DNA of 43,698 nt from positions 1 to 43,698 of the forward strand of contig NZ_JAQIYM010000026.1 in NCBI RefSeq assembly GCF_028823535.1, in the 5' to 3' direction. Each line of letters starts with the position of its first letter. Positions within the stretch are counted from its first letter, which is position 1. Source of the stretch: Pseudomonas serbica. Its GTDB lineage: Bacteria > Pseudomonadota > Gammaproteobacteria > Pseudomonadales > Pseudomonadaceae. Below, one piece after another: positions 8,336-15,763 of this stretch. Position numbers and translations under genes: made by a program. The notes under the pieces are model-generated. The model was not told where the DNA came from. It did no database searches and was given only the letters and a program-made list of their open reading frames with translations.

Positions 8336-9763
8336 ATGTCGCAATCCACGCAAAAGCTTCGCCTGAGCGCATTGATCGCGTTGGTGGTGGGGTCGATGAT
8401 TGGCGGAGGAATCTTTTCCCTGCCGCAGAACATGGCGGCCAAGGCCGACGCCGGTGCGATATTGATTGGCTGGGGAATTACTGCCATCGGCATGCTGACC
8501 CTGGCCTTCGTGTTCCAGACCCTGGCCAATCGCAAGCCGGAACTGGACTCAGGAGTGTACGCCTACGCCAAGGCCGGTTTTGGCGACTACATGGGCTTCT
8601 CATCCGCCTGGGGCTACTGGATCAGCGCCTGGCTCGGTAACGTCGGGTACTTCGTATTGCTGTTCAGCACCCTGGGGTTTTTCTTCCCGGTGTTCGGCGA
8701 AGGCAACACCCCGATCGCCATCGCCTGTGCCTCGGTGCTGCTGTGGACGGTGCATTTCGTGGTGCTGCGCGGGATCAAGGAGGCAGCCTTTATTAACCTG
8801 CTGACGACGGTGGCGAAGATTGTGCCGCTGATCATGTTCATCGTCATCGCCGCCGTGGCTTTTCAAGCTGACGTCTTTACCCGTGACATCTGGGGGCGCA
8901 GCAACCCGAGTTTCGGCAGCGTGATGGACCAGGTGCGCAACATGATGCTGGTCACGGTGTTCGTGTTCATCGGCATTGAGGGCGCCAGCGTCTATTCCGC
9001 GCGGGCCGAGAAACGTGCCGACGTGGGCCGGGCCACGGTCATCGGATTTCTCGGGGTGCTGGCGTTGCTGGTGCTGGTCAACGTGCTGTCGCTGGGCATC
9101 CTGAGCCAGCCGGAACTGGCCACCTTGCAGAACCCGTCGCTGGCCGCGGTGCTCGAGCACATCGTCGGCCCCTGGGGCGCATTGCTGATCAGCGTCGGCC
9201 TGGGGATTTCACTGCTGGGAGCCTTGCTGTCCTGGGCGCTGCTGTGCGCCGAAATCCTCTTTGCCACCGCCAAGGACAAGACCATGCCGGCGTTCCTGAC
9301 CAAGGAGAACGCCAACCACGTGCCGGTCAATGCGCTGTGGATGACCAATGTGATGATCCAGCTGTTTTTGCTGATCACGCTGTTCTCCGCCGGCACCTAC
9401 ACCAGCCTGATCTACCTCGCTTCATCGATGATCCTGGTGCCCTACCTGTGGTCGGCGGCTTATGCCGTGTTGTTGAGCGGACGCGGTGAAACCTACGAGC
9501 ACGCCTCCGCCGAGCGGACCAAAGACCTGCTGATCGGCGGCGTCGCCCTGTGCTACGCGGTGTGGCTGCTGTATGCCGGTGGCTTGAAATACCTGCTGCT
9601 CTCCGCCTTGCTCTATGCGCCGGGCGTGATCCTGTTCGCCAAGGCCAGGCGCGAACAGGGCAAGCCAGTGTTCACCACCCTCGAGAAGGGCATCTTTACC
9701 TGCGTCATCAGCGGAGCCGGCTTGGCCGCGTATGCGCTGTACAGCGGGGTGCTGCGGCTGTGA
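8336..9763 (+). CDS. ArcD-like basic amino acid antiporter, second copy
   Basis: This 475-residue membrane antiporter is very similar to the divergent arcD along its whole length, sharing SMIGGGIFSLPQNMA, AKAGFGDYMGFSSAWGYW and NVLSLGIL. The substrate is probably arginine/ornithine or another basic amino acid pair. Differences are concentrated in the cytoplasmic and loop segments. I chose the start at MSQSTQKLRLSALIAL because it aligns with the arcD start and has GGAG upstream; 47 residues of further in-frame sequence have no family support. The last codons overlap the start of the DNA glycosylase gene by 4 nt. It lacks the ANR box of its twin on its own side, so it may serve aerobic growth. 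Confidence 0.9.
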   Translation: MSQSTQKLRLSALIALVVGSMIGGGIFSLPQNMAAKADAGAILIGWGITAIGMLTLAFVFQTLANRKPELDSGVYAYAKAGFGDYMGFSSAWGYWISAWLGNVGYFVLLFSTLGFFFPVFGEGNTPIAIACASVLLWTVHFVVLRGIKEAAFINLLTTVAKIVPLIMFIVIAAVAFQADVFTRDIWGRSNPSFGSVMDQVRNMMLVTVFVFIGIEGASVYSARAEKRADVGRATVIGFLGVLALLVLVNVLSLGILSQPELATLQNPSLAAVLEHIVGPWGALLISVGLGISLLGALLSWALLCAEILFATAKDKTMPAFLTKENANHVPVNALWMTNVMIQLFLLITLFSAGTYTSLIYLASSMILVPYLWSAAYAVLLSGRGETYEHASAERTKDLLIGGVALCYAVWLLYAGGLKYLLLSALLYAPGVILFAKARREQGKPVFTTLEKGIFTCVISGAGLAAYALYSGVLRL

Positions 9764-10623
9764 AGCGGCTACTGGCATTCCAGCCGCCCTACGACTGGCC
9801 GGCGATGCTGGGGTTTCTGTCGGCACGGGCGATTACCGGAATCGAAGCAGTGGTCGACGGCGTTTACTCGCGCAGCATCGGCTTGAACGGACTTCACGGC
9901 ACACTCTCCATCAAGCCTGCGACCGCAGACTCACTGGAACTGACCCTCGACTTCCCCGATGCGAACGCAGTACCCGAGATCGTCGCCAGATTGCGGCGGA
10001 TGTTTGACCTGGACGCCGACCTGGTGACCATGCAACGTCACCTGGCGGCCGATCCCTTGCTGGCACGCCTGATCGCACAGCGTCCGGGACTGCGCGTACC
10101 AGGGACGTGGGACGGTCTGGAACTGGCGATCCGCGCCGTGTTGGGGCAGCAGATCAGCGTAGGCGCGGCCATCAAACTGGCCGGCAAACTGGTGGCGCAA
10201 TACGGCGCGCCACTGACCTCGCCGCACGACGGTTTGACCCACGTGTTTCCTGAGGCGGCGGTGTTGGCGGCGGCGGACCTTGCGACCTTGGGCATGCCGA
10301 AAAGCCGGGGCCGTACGCTGTCGGGTGTGGCTCAGGCCTTGCTCGATGATCCTCTATTGTTTGAGCCTGGTCGGCAGGGCGGAGTGAAGCGGTTGCTGGG
10401 ATTGTATGGGGTTGGTGACTGGACGGCGCAGTACATTGCCCTGCGGCAATTACGGGAGATGGATGGGTTGCCGAATGGGGATGTGGGACTGATCAATGCG
10501 TTGGCGGCATTGGAGGGTGGGGCGGTGACGGCTCGGGAGTTGTTGGCGCGGGCTGAGGGGTGGCGGCCGTATCGGGGGTATGCGGCGCAGTTGTTGTGGA
10601 CTTCGTTGAGTCGAGCGGATTGA
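9760..10623 (+). CDS. DNA-3-methyladenine glycosylase II (AlkA-like)
   Basis: The 287-residue base-excision enzyme would remove alkylated bases such as 3-methyladenine. The N-terminal AlkA-type domain (FQPPYDWPAMLGFLSARAI) is followed by the HhH-GPD fold (about residues 100-285). The hairpin-helix-hairpin reads LLGLYGVGDWTAQYIALR, and the expected catalytic aspartate follows in GLPNGDVGL. The start is GTG at 9760, overlapping the antiporter stop in GTGA, so translation is coupled. A later ATG would cut off the PPYDWPA block and is rejected. The coding sequence becomes noticeably G-rich near its end. The functional link to an amino acid transporter is not obvious. Confidence 0.88.
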   Translation: MKRLLAFQPPYDWPAMLGFLSARAITGIEAVVDGVYSRSIGLNGLHGTLSIKPATADSLELTLDFPDANAVPEIVARLRRMFDLDADLVTMQRHLAADPLLARLIAQRPGLRVPGTWDGLELAIRAVLGQQISVGAAIKLAGKLVAQYGAPLTSPHDGLTHVFPEAAVLAAADLATLGMPKSRGRTLSGVAQALLDDPLLFEPGRQGGVKRLLGLYGVGDWTAQYIALRQLREMDGLPNGDVGLINALAALEGGAVTARELLARAEGWRPYRGYAAQLLWTSLSRAD

Positions 10624-10836
10624 GTGAGCTGGTTGAACAGATCATTTTCGCCTATCTCCATTTTCGTCGGCTTTTTCTGCATGGCTTGTGGGATCTTTCC
10701 TGATTTTCTAGACCATCTTGAGTTTCCTCTTTGTCCACGTACTTTGCGTTAAGCCACTCATCCTGAGTCGGCTTATCGATCGTGAACAGTGGTGCGCTTT
10801 CCATAAATGGGGCGCCAGCAGAGAGGGAGATCAGCA
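10624..10836. other. Left boundary of the accessory island
   Basis: 213 nt lie between the glycosylase and the PAAR gene. No terminator with a U-tract is evident. A minus-strand open frame (10652-10837, 61 codons) has a fairly protein-like composition (for example FTIDKPTQDEWLNAKYVDKE) but I do not recognise it. It could be a remnant of a displaced gene. An AGGGAG precedes the PAAR gene start. Confidence 0.35.
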
Positions 10837-12249
10837 ATGGCCAAAGGACATTTCATTCGCCTGGGTGACGAGACCACTTGCGGCGGCAAGGTTTTGGAAG
10901 CCGATACACGCGTCATGATGTTTGGTATCGCCCATGCGCGTGAAGGCGACCGCGTTTCCTGCGGGAAAAACGATGAAACCTACACCATCGTGGGAGGCGT
11001 CTCTTACATCAACAGTCATGGCAGGATCGTGGCGGGCTCGCTGGACAGCTACAGCACCTGCCCTTGCAGAGCCAGGTTGATCCCGTCGGTTTTTACTGCC
11101 ACTTATGAGTCGCGTAGCAGTGCTGCGCCCCAGACCACAAGGGCCGTGGCCCAACCCACCACACCTCTCGCCAGCAATCCGGCAGCGCCACGGCCAGCCG
11201 GTTTCGCGTCTGCGTCGAGCACTTCCAAGCCAGTGCCCCTGGGCACTACAGCAGCCCAGGAACCGGGCTTCTACATCGTGCCGAAAAGCACCACCCGTGA
11301 GCAGATTGAAGCCTCCTTGTTCACCGTGCGTGACCCGGCGGTGATGGGCAAATTCAAGTTGCTCAATCCTAACCTGCGCGACGTCAAAGCCGGCTCGATG
11401 GTCGTGCTGAGCGACCCCCAAAATTACCAATGCACCCGTGAAGAAGCCCTGCTCATGGATGTGGCAGCCAAGACCAACCAGATCATTGAAACGCTTAGCC
11501 CTGAAGAAGCGGATTTCATGGTGCAACACCGTGATGTCATCCAGACCTTCCTGACCTATGGCTCGAACGCTATCGGCATTGGCGCGAGCGTTTTCAAGAA
11601 CAACCTGGATAACGTAGGCAATGCCTTGAGTGATATCGAAGCGTTGCAACGGAATACGCTTCAAAGAGATGGGCACCTGCGCTCGCCAGCGTTCTTTGCA
11701 GAGCGCCAGCGTCTGCTCGCACAGCTGAACAGCCATATGACGGCGCTGACCCGCAAGGGCATTGGATTCCCTGACCATATCAACTTGAAAAAAATGTTGG
11801 GTATCTCCAGCCAAAGCCTGGTCCACCACTGGACCAATGCCAGTCCCGGGGGGCAAATACCGGGTCATGCGACCCATCTTGAAGGTGTGGCGAAGGCTTC
11901 TAAATACGTCAAATACGGCGGTTGGGTCGGGACGGTCGTCGGCGGAGGAGCATCTGCCATGAAGGTGCAGGATGTGTGTAAGGCGGGAAATACCGAGGCT
12001 TGCGAGCGAATCAGGTTTACTGAAACAGGGGCCTTTGCCGGGGGGATCGGCGGTGGTGTAGCCGCAGGCGCGATATTGTCGGCCCCCGTTGTCGGTGCAC
12101 TCTGCATTGGGTTGGGGGTGCCTACAGGCGGGCTAGGTACTTTGGCATGCAGTATCGTCGTGGTTGCCGTCGGTTCTTATGCCGGTGGCGTATATGGCGG
12201 AAAGGGCGGTGAGATAGTCGGGGAGGTTATATACGAGTATGCGAGATGA
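10837..12249 (+). CDS. PAAR-domain type VI secretion effector with glycine-rich, probably membrane-acting toxin
   Basis: The 470-residue protein has four visible parts. The PAAR-like spike domain (1-90) includes GDETTCGGKVLE and a CPC motif. A Pro/Ala/Ser/Thr-rich linker spans 91-142. A LysM-like segment spans 143-194 (FYIVPKSTTREQIEASLF, then NPNLRDVKAGSMVVLSDP). A helical region (200-345) leads into a glycine-rich hydrophobic C-terminus (358-470) with C381 and C389 flanking a short loop. PAAR proteins cap the VgrG spike and carry toxins into neighbours. The hydrophobic tail and the membrane-protein immunity gene suggest a pore-forming or membrane-depolarising toxin (inference). The start follows AGGGAG; 10 in-frame codons upstream are not needed. 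Its stop overlaps the next gene (ATGA). No vgrG or other secretion gene is in the window. Confidence 0.8.
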   Translation: MAKGHFIRLGDETTCGGKVLEADTRVMMFGIAHAREGDRVSCGKNDETYTIVGGVSYINSHGRIVAGSLDSYSTCPCRARLIPSVFTATYESRSSAAPQTTRAVAQPTTPLASNPAAPRPAGFASASSTSKPVPLGTTAAQEPGFYIVPKSTTREQIEASLFTVRDPAVMGKFKLLNPNLRDVKAGSMVVLSDPQNYQCTREEALLMDVAAKTNQIIETLSPEEADFMVQHRDVIQTFLTYGSNAIGIGASVFKNNLDNVGNALSDIEALQRNTLQRDGHLRSPAFFAERQRLLAQLNSHMTALTRKGIGFPDHINLKKMLGISSQSLVHHWTNASPGGQIPGHATHLEGVAKASKYVKYGGWVGTVVGGGASAMKVQDVCKAGNTEACERIRFTETGAFAGGIGGGVAAGAILSAPVVGALCIGLGVPTGGLGTLACSIVVVAVGSYAGGVYGGKGGEIVGEVIYEYAR

Positions 12250-12629
12250 CGACGGCCGAATTAATTGTAGGTGGTTTGTGTGGGGTGGTCCTTCTTGGTA
12301 TCTATGTTTGGATTGGGATTGCACTATACCTTGGATACACAAAGGGTGAAGAGTTATCGGAGTATTTCAAAAACAGCTCGTCGCTGATTACTGTCGATAC
12401 GCACAAACATACAGGCCCTTTTGGGAAGTTGCAGTTGGTCGGTGGCATTGCCAGTGTTGTCACGTTCCCTCGATTTTTTGTAAAGCGTGGTCTGGCCTGT
12501 GCTGAAGATATAGAAAAATTTCCTCTTCAATTTAGGCGGAAATTAATTATTTTGCAATGGAGTGTAATAGGGTTGCTTGCAGCTTTGGTGTTTCTGGTTT
12601 CATTATGGGAGTCAGGAGTGCTCAAGTGA
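12246..12629 (+). CDS. Probable immunity protein of the PAAR effector
   Basis: The 127-residue membrane protein has two hydrophobic helices at about residues 6-30 and 104-122, a possible weaker one near 64-74, and a basic stretch FRRKLIILQW before the last helix. The start ATG overlaps the effector stop in ATGA. The gene is clearly more AT-rich than the housekeeping genes around it, which suggests transfer. Toxin-immunity pairs of this kind normally overlap or abut, and an inner-membrane immunity protein fits a membrane-acting toxin. A frameshifted homologue follows at 12821-13206. The immunity role is inferred from position, size and duplication; I know no named family. Confidence 0.7.
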   Translation: MTTAELIVGGLCGVVLLGIYVWIGIALYLGYTKGEELSEYFKNSSSLITVDTHKHTGPFGKLQLVGGIASVVTFPRFFVKRGLACAEDIEKFPLQFRRKLIILQWSVIGLLAALVFLVSLWESGVLK

Positions 12630-12730
12630 TGTGACGGTGGATTTTGGTTGTGTGTGGTCGGTAGCTGGCTGGCTTAAGGCTAGCCAGTTCCGATAACTAA
12701 ACTGCAAGCTCAGAAACTTAGGTATGTTGA

Positions 12731-12823
12731 TTTGTAGTGGCAAGTGGATGCTTGGCTGTAGGGTTTGCCCTCGGCAAGACGGGTAAAAAAATTCGGCGAA
12801 ATAATCTACGAGACCCTGAAATG
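12731..12823 (+). pseudogene. Remnant of the 3' end of a second effector gene
   Basis: The codons from 12731 read FVVASGCLAVGFALGKTGKK. After skipping one A in the run of seven A (12785-12791) they continue FGEIIYETLK and stop. This lines up without gaps with the last 31 residues of the intact effector (VVVAVGSYAGGVYGG, then KGGEIVGEVIYEYAR). The stop overlaps the next start as ATGA, exactly as in the intact pair. A stop codon at 12728 and unrelated sequence upstream mark the left limit of the homology. It looks like a displaced toxin tail left behind with its immunity gene. Confidence 0.7.
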
Positions 12824-13206
12824 AGCGTGAGTGTCGCGCACAAGATATTTCTGTGTATCAGCATTATTGGTTTTGGCGGTCTTTTCATTTTCCTTGGCGT
12901 TGCGTTGCATTTGGCCTACACCAGAATGGATGTGATGCTGGATCACTTGAAAAACTGCCCATCTATTATGGTTAGGGCTCCATTTAAGAATGGGGGGCTT
13001 GGGGAAGGTTATTTATTCTGGCTGCAATCATGGGCGTTGTGACTATGCCTGATATTTACCTTCGTGATGGTGGGGCCAATGCTAATGACCTGGAAAGCTT
13101 TCCTCGAGGCCTCAGGCGCAAACTAATTGTTTTGCATTGGAGTGGGGTATTTTTTATTGTTGTATTACTTTGGCTTTTTGCAGTAAACGCACTGGGCTTC
13201 GTTTAG
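12821..13206 (+). pseudogene. Frameshifted second immunity gene
   Basis: The first frame (12821-13042) encodes MSVSVAHKIFLCISIIGFGG and GVALHLAYTRMDVMLDHLKN. It is homologous to the immunity protein's GIALYLGYTKGEELSEYFKN, but it ends early at a TGA. A second frame from about 13009 to the TAG at 13206 continues the homology: ILAAIMGVVTMPDIYL, DLESFPRGLRRKLIVLHWSG and a final hydrophobic helix, matching DIEKFPLQFRRKLIILQWS. A one-base loss near 13001-13010, beside runs of G, would explain the break. Restored, it would encode 128 residues against 127 in the intact paralogue. Either the gene is dead or the break is a sequence error in a homopolymer. Confidence 0.75.
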
Positions 13207-13274
13207 CGATGTTTGGAATAAAGTTCTAGGATGGATTTAAGCTCAATGCAGAAAAGAGAGTAGAGAAGGGCGGG

Positions 13275-13520
13275 TTATTTTGTTGAAAATAAATCTGTCC
13301 CCTCTGTCCTGTTCATCAGAACCGTAGAGATGTTCTGCATCCGGAATTCGACGGAGCCTTTGGTGCGGGTGGGTAAGGCTGTTTCGCGTAGAGCCAGATT
13401 CACTTTAGTCTTCACGAATTTTTGCCCGCTTAGCTCTAGCGCGAGCATCTTCAGATAGGCATCTACCGCGGCCTTGATCTCAGAAACGCTCCAGTCGCCG
13501 TCTTTTATCTTTTCGCTCAT
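13275..13520 (-). pseudogene. Truncated N-terminal domain of an HNH-type nuclease-like protein
   Basis: The 81-residue frame reads DWSVSEIKAAVDAYLKMLAL and then LPTRTKGSVEFRMQNISTVL. This pattern is, from memory, the N-terminal domain found in front of HNH or restriction-type nucleases (the RSKGSVEFRMQNIS type block). The usual downstream nuclease part is absent: homology stops at STVL and the frame ends in MNRTEGTDLFSTK, encoded by a GGGGACAGATTTATTTTC sequence that often occurs in mobile or repeated DNA. The gene has probably been cut by an insertion or deletion. It could also be translated as a stand-alone small protein. Confidence 0.55.
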
Positions 13521-13621
13521 ACAATCGCCGAGAGTTGAAAACCCTCGGACGATACTGAGTGGCCACTACGACTGTCTACGAAATTTCCTACAAGAAATAG
13601 CGACAGATCTTGAAGAGGATC

Positions 13622-14191
13622 CTACAAGCGCGTCATCGAATGCTTCGACGACCGAAACACCTGCACGACTCTCCGCCACCAAGGCCTAGCGACAGGCGCT
13701 CTCCGCTGCGTGTGATCATGCAGTAGGTAAGGCATATCGCGCAGCCGAATCCAACCTTCATCTTGCCAACACAACAGACTTAAGGACATCTCCGGCCAAT
13801 CCAACAAACTCAACATCGGCCGATCCGAGTTCTTCGGTTGATCAGCATCTCGTAAAGCCGGTACGACCTGATGGGTTAGCCATTCACGCAACAACCGATT
13901 TCCGGGTGCGTAGTGATACACCAACAGTGCATACACGCCGGACTCACTGAGCATCAGTTGTTTTTTCGGTTGTCGGTAATACTCAATCCACAACGCGCGA
14001 TGCTGGTCTTTGTCCAGTTTGTTGAGCATGCGCTCACTCAAGTGAAAACCCATCAATCGACCGACATCGTGGGCACAAAACCATGGTTGGTTTTCAAGGA
14101 GGAGGGCGTGGAGTGGGAGGTTATGGCGGTGGAAGACTGTCGAACTGAGAGGATCGGTCATTACCGATCGGTGTGGAGTTTGTGCAGGCAT
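13622..14191 (-). CDS. Bro-N domain protein (phage antirepressor-like)
   Basis: The 189-residue protein carries a Bro-N domain at about residues 20-125. It shows PWFCAHDVGRLMGF, a basic/aromatic middle, SESGVYALLVYHYAPGNRLL and WLTHQVVPALRD, the closing signature of Bro-N. This domain binds DNA and is typical of phage antirepressors, but stand-alone copies are frequent in Pseudomonas chromosomes. The C-terminal third (SLLCWQDEGWIRLRDMPYLL and a basic tail) is not assigned. I place the start at the second methionine (14191), which has AGAGG 8 nt upstream; the methionine at 14197 is only 2 nt from it. No other phage genes are present. A large inverted repeat lies upstream. Confidence 0.75.
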   Translation of the reverse strand: MPAQTPHRSVMTDPLSSTVFHRHNLPLHALLLENQPWFCAHDVGRLMGFHLSERMLNKLDKDQHRALWIEYYRQPKKQLMLSESGVYALLVYHYAPGNRLLREWLTHQVVPALRDADQPKNSDRPMLSLLDWPEMSLSLLCWQDEGWIRLRDMPYLLHDHTQRRAPVARPWWRRVVQVFRSSKHSMTRL

Positions 14192-14197
14192 TTCCAT

Positions 14198-14353
14198 TAC
14201 CTCTACGTTTGAATTTGAAGAGGGCCGGAGCCCAACGTAGAGGACCTAAGAATCCCAACGAAGCTGTTTGCCCACACACGAATGCGCTTACTTGCTGGTA
14301 GCAGCATGCGTTCTGTGTGTGAGGTTAGCTTCTACGTTGGGCGTTTCTTAGGC
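14198..14353. repeat. Nested inverted repeat upstream of the Bro-N gene
   Basis: Arms at 14245-14265 (CCTAAGAA, CCCAACG, AAGCT) and 14327-14352 pair in the same nested order with small bulges. Inside them CACACACGAATGCG (14274-14287) pairs with GCATGCGTTCTGTGTGTG (14305-14322). The motif CAACGTAGA or AACGTAGA occurs three times in changing orientation (14200-14210, 14233-14242, 14331-14340); the first copy overlaps the Bro-N ribosome-binding site. The whole could form a cruciform or a transcript stem-loop of about 108 nt. It may be an operator, a leader RNA or a miniature mobile element. Confidence 0.65.
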
Positions 14354-14435
14354 ACCTGCAGCAGAGATTAGAATGGCTTTGAATGGTCATCAATGCGGAT
14401 GCAGCTGGAAATGCTGTAGGGGTTTTCCTGCTGTC

Positions 14436-14465
14436 AAAAAAAGCCCCGATCAGATCGGGGCTTTT
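14436..14465. terminator. Bidirectional terminator between the Bro-N region and nrdB
   Basis: Stem AAGCCCCGAT/ATCGGGGCTT with a 3-nt loop has seven A on the left and TTTT on the right. It can end nrdB transcripts (leftward) and rightward transcripts alike. Confidence 0.88.
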
Positions 14466-14515
14466 AGATGTTCGATTTAGCGATTCAAATCGCTGAATCG
14501 TGGCTTGCCAAGGAA

Positions 14516-15763
14516 TCAATCCCAGCTAAGCGCACCACCGGTTTGGTATTCGATTACGCGAGTCTCAAAGAAATTCTTCTCTTTCTTCAAGTCCATGATC
14601 TCGCTCATCCAAGGGAACGGGTTCGTAGTCCCTGGGTACTCTTCCTTCAAACCGATCTGCGACAGGCGACGGTTAGCGATGAACTTGAGGTAGTCCTCCA
14701 TCATCGCTGCGTTCATGCCCAGCACGCCACGAGGCATGGTGTCACGAGCGTATTCGATCTCAAGCTGAGTACCTTGCAGAATCATCTGCGAAGCTTCTTC
14801 CTTCATTTCAGCATCCCACAAATGTGGGTTTTCGATTTTGATCTGGTTGATCACGTCGATGCCGAAGTTCAGGTGCATGGATTCGTCGCGCAGGATGTAC
14901 TGGAACTGCTCGGCGACGCCGGTCATTTTGTTGCGGCGGCCCATGGAGAGGATCTGGGTGAAGCCGCAGTAGAAGAAGATGCCTTCCAGGACGCAGTAGT
15001 AGGCGATCAGGTTGCGCAGCAGCTCTTTGTCGGTTTCGACGGTGCCGGTTTCGAACTTTGGATCGGAGATCGAACGGGTGTACTTCAGGCCCCAAGTGGC
15101 TTTTTTCGCGACCGATGGGATCTCGTGGTACATGTTGAAGATCTCGCCTTCATCCATGGCCAGCGATTCGATGCAGTACTGGTAGGCGTGGGTGTGGATC
15201 GCCTCTTCAAAGGCCTGGCGCAGGATGTACTGGCGGCATTCCGGGTTGGTGATCAGGCGGTACACGGCCAGCACCAGGTTGTTGGCAACCAGGGAGTCGG
15301 CGGTGGAGAAGAAGCCGAGGTTGCGCATCACGATGCGGCGCTCGTCGTCGGTCAGGCCTTCCGGGTTTTTCCAGAGGGCGATGTCGGCGGTCATGTTGAC
15401 TTCTTGCGGCATCCAGTGGTTCGCGCAGCCGTCCAGGTACTTCTGCCAGGCCCAGTCGTACTTGAAAGGTACGAGTTGGTTGAGGTCGGCACGGCAGTTG
15501 ATCATGCGCTTTTCATCGACAGCGACACGGGCGGAGGCGCCTTCGAGTTCGGCGAGGCCTTCGGCGACGTCGAGCGAGTCCAGGGCGGCTTTGGCGCGGG
15601 CAACGGCGGCAGAGTCAGCGGCGGTCACGGCGCGCGCTTCAAGGGCGGCGGCACCGCCGGCGCTGTCGAGACGGTCCATGTTGGCTTCGGTGGCGTGGCC
15701 AGCGTTGGCGCTCTTGACTGCTACTTCCGTGTCTTCTTTGTCGAATTCGTCCCAGCTCAGCAT
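14516..15763 (-). CDS. nrdB: Ribonucleoside-diphosphate reductase class Ia, beta subunit
   Basis: The 415-residue small subunit carries the diiron-tyrosyl radical used to reduce ribonucleotides to deoxyribonucleotides. The metal-binding motifs are visible: QAFEEAIHTHAYQYC (EExxH with the nearby radical-site tyrosine) and DESMHLNFG (ExxH). The protein is about 40 residues longer than the E. coli enzyme because of an alanine/glutamate-rich N-terminal stretch (about residues 25-85), as in other Pseudomonas NrdB. The start MLSWDEFDKEDTE has AGGAGA upstream. nrdA is not adjacent on its 5' side, so the subunits are encoded at a distance. A 240-nt structured leader precedes it. Confidence 0.95.
   Translation of the reverse strand: MLSWDEFDKEDTEVAVKSANAGHATEANMDRLDSAGGAAALEARAVTAADSAAVARAKAALDSLDVAEGLAELEGASARVAVDEKRMINCRADLNQLVPFKYDWAWQKYLDGCANHWMPQEVNMTADIALWKNPEGLTDDERRIVMRNLGFFSTADSLVANNLVLAVYRLITNPECRQYILRQAFEEAIHTHAYQYCIESLAMDEGEIFNMYHEIPSVAKKATWGLKYTRSISDPKFETGTVETDKELLRNLIAYYCVLEGIFFYCGFTQILSMGRRNKMTGVAEQFQYILRDESMHLNFGIDVINQIKIENPHLWDAEMKEEASQMILQGTQLEIEYARDTMPRGVLGMNAAMMEDYLKFIANRRLSQIGLKEEYPGTTNPFPWMSEIMDLKKEKNFFETRVIEYQTGGALSWD

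Noticed and set aside
10652..10837. Minus-strand open frame of 61 codons before the PAAR gene
   Set aside because: The composition looks protein-like but there is no recognised family and no clear ribosome-binding site, and it overlaps the PAAR gene start. Kept only as a remark on the region.
12667..12690. CTGGCTGGC-TTAA-GGCTAGCCAG hairpin as terminator of the immunity gene
   Set aside because: No U-tract follows and the stem has a mismatch, so terminator function is not supported; it may still be a weak structure.
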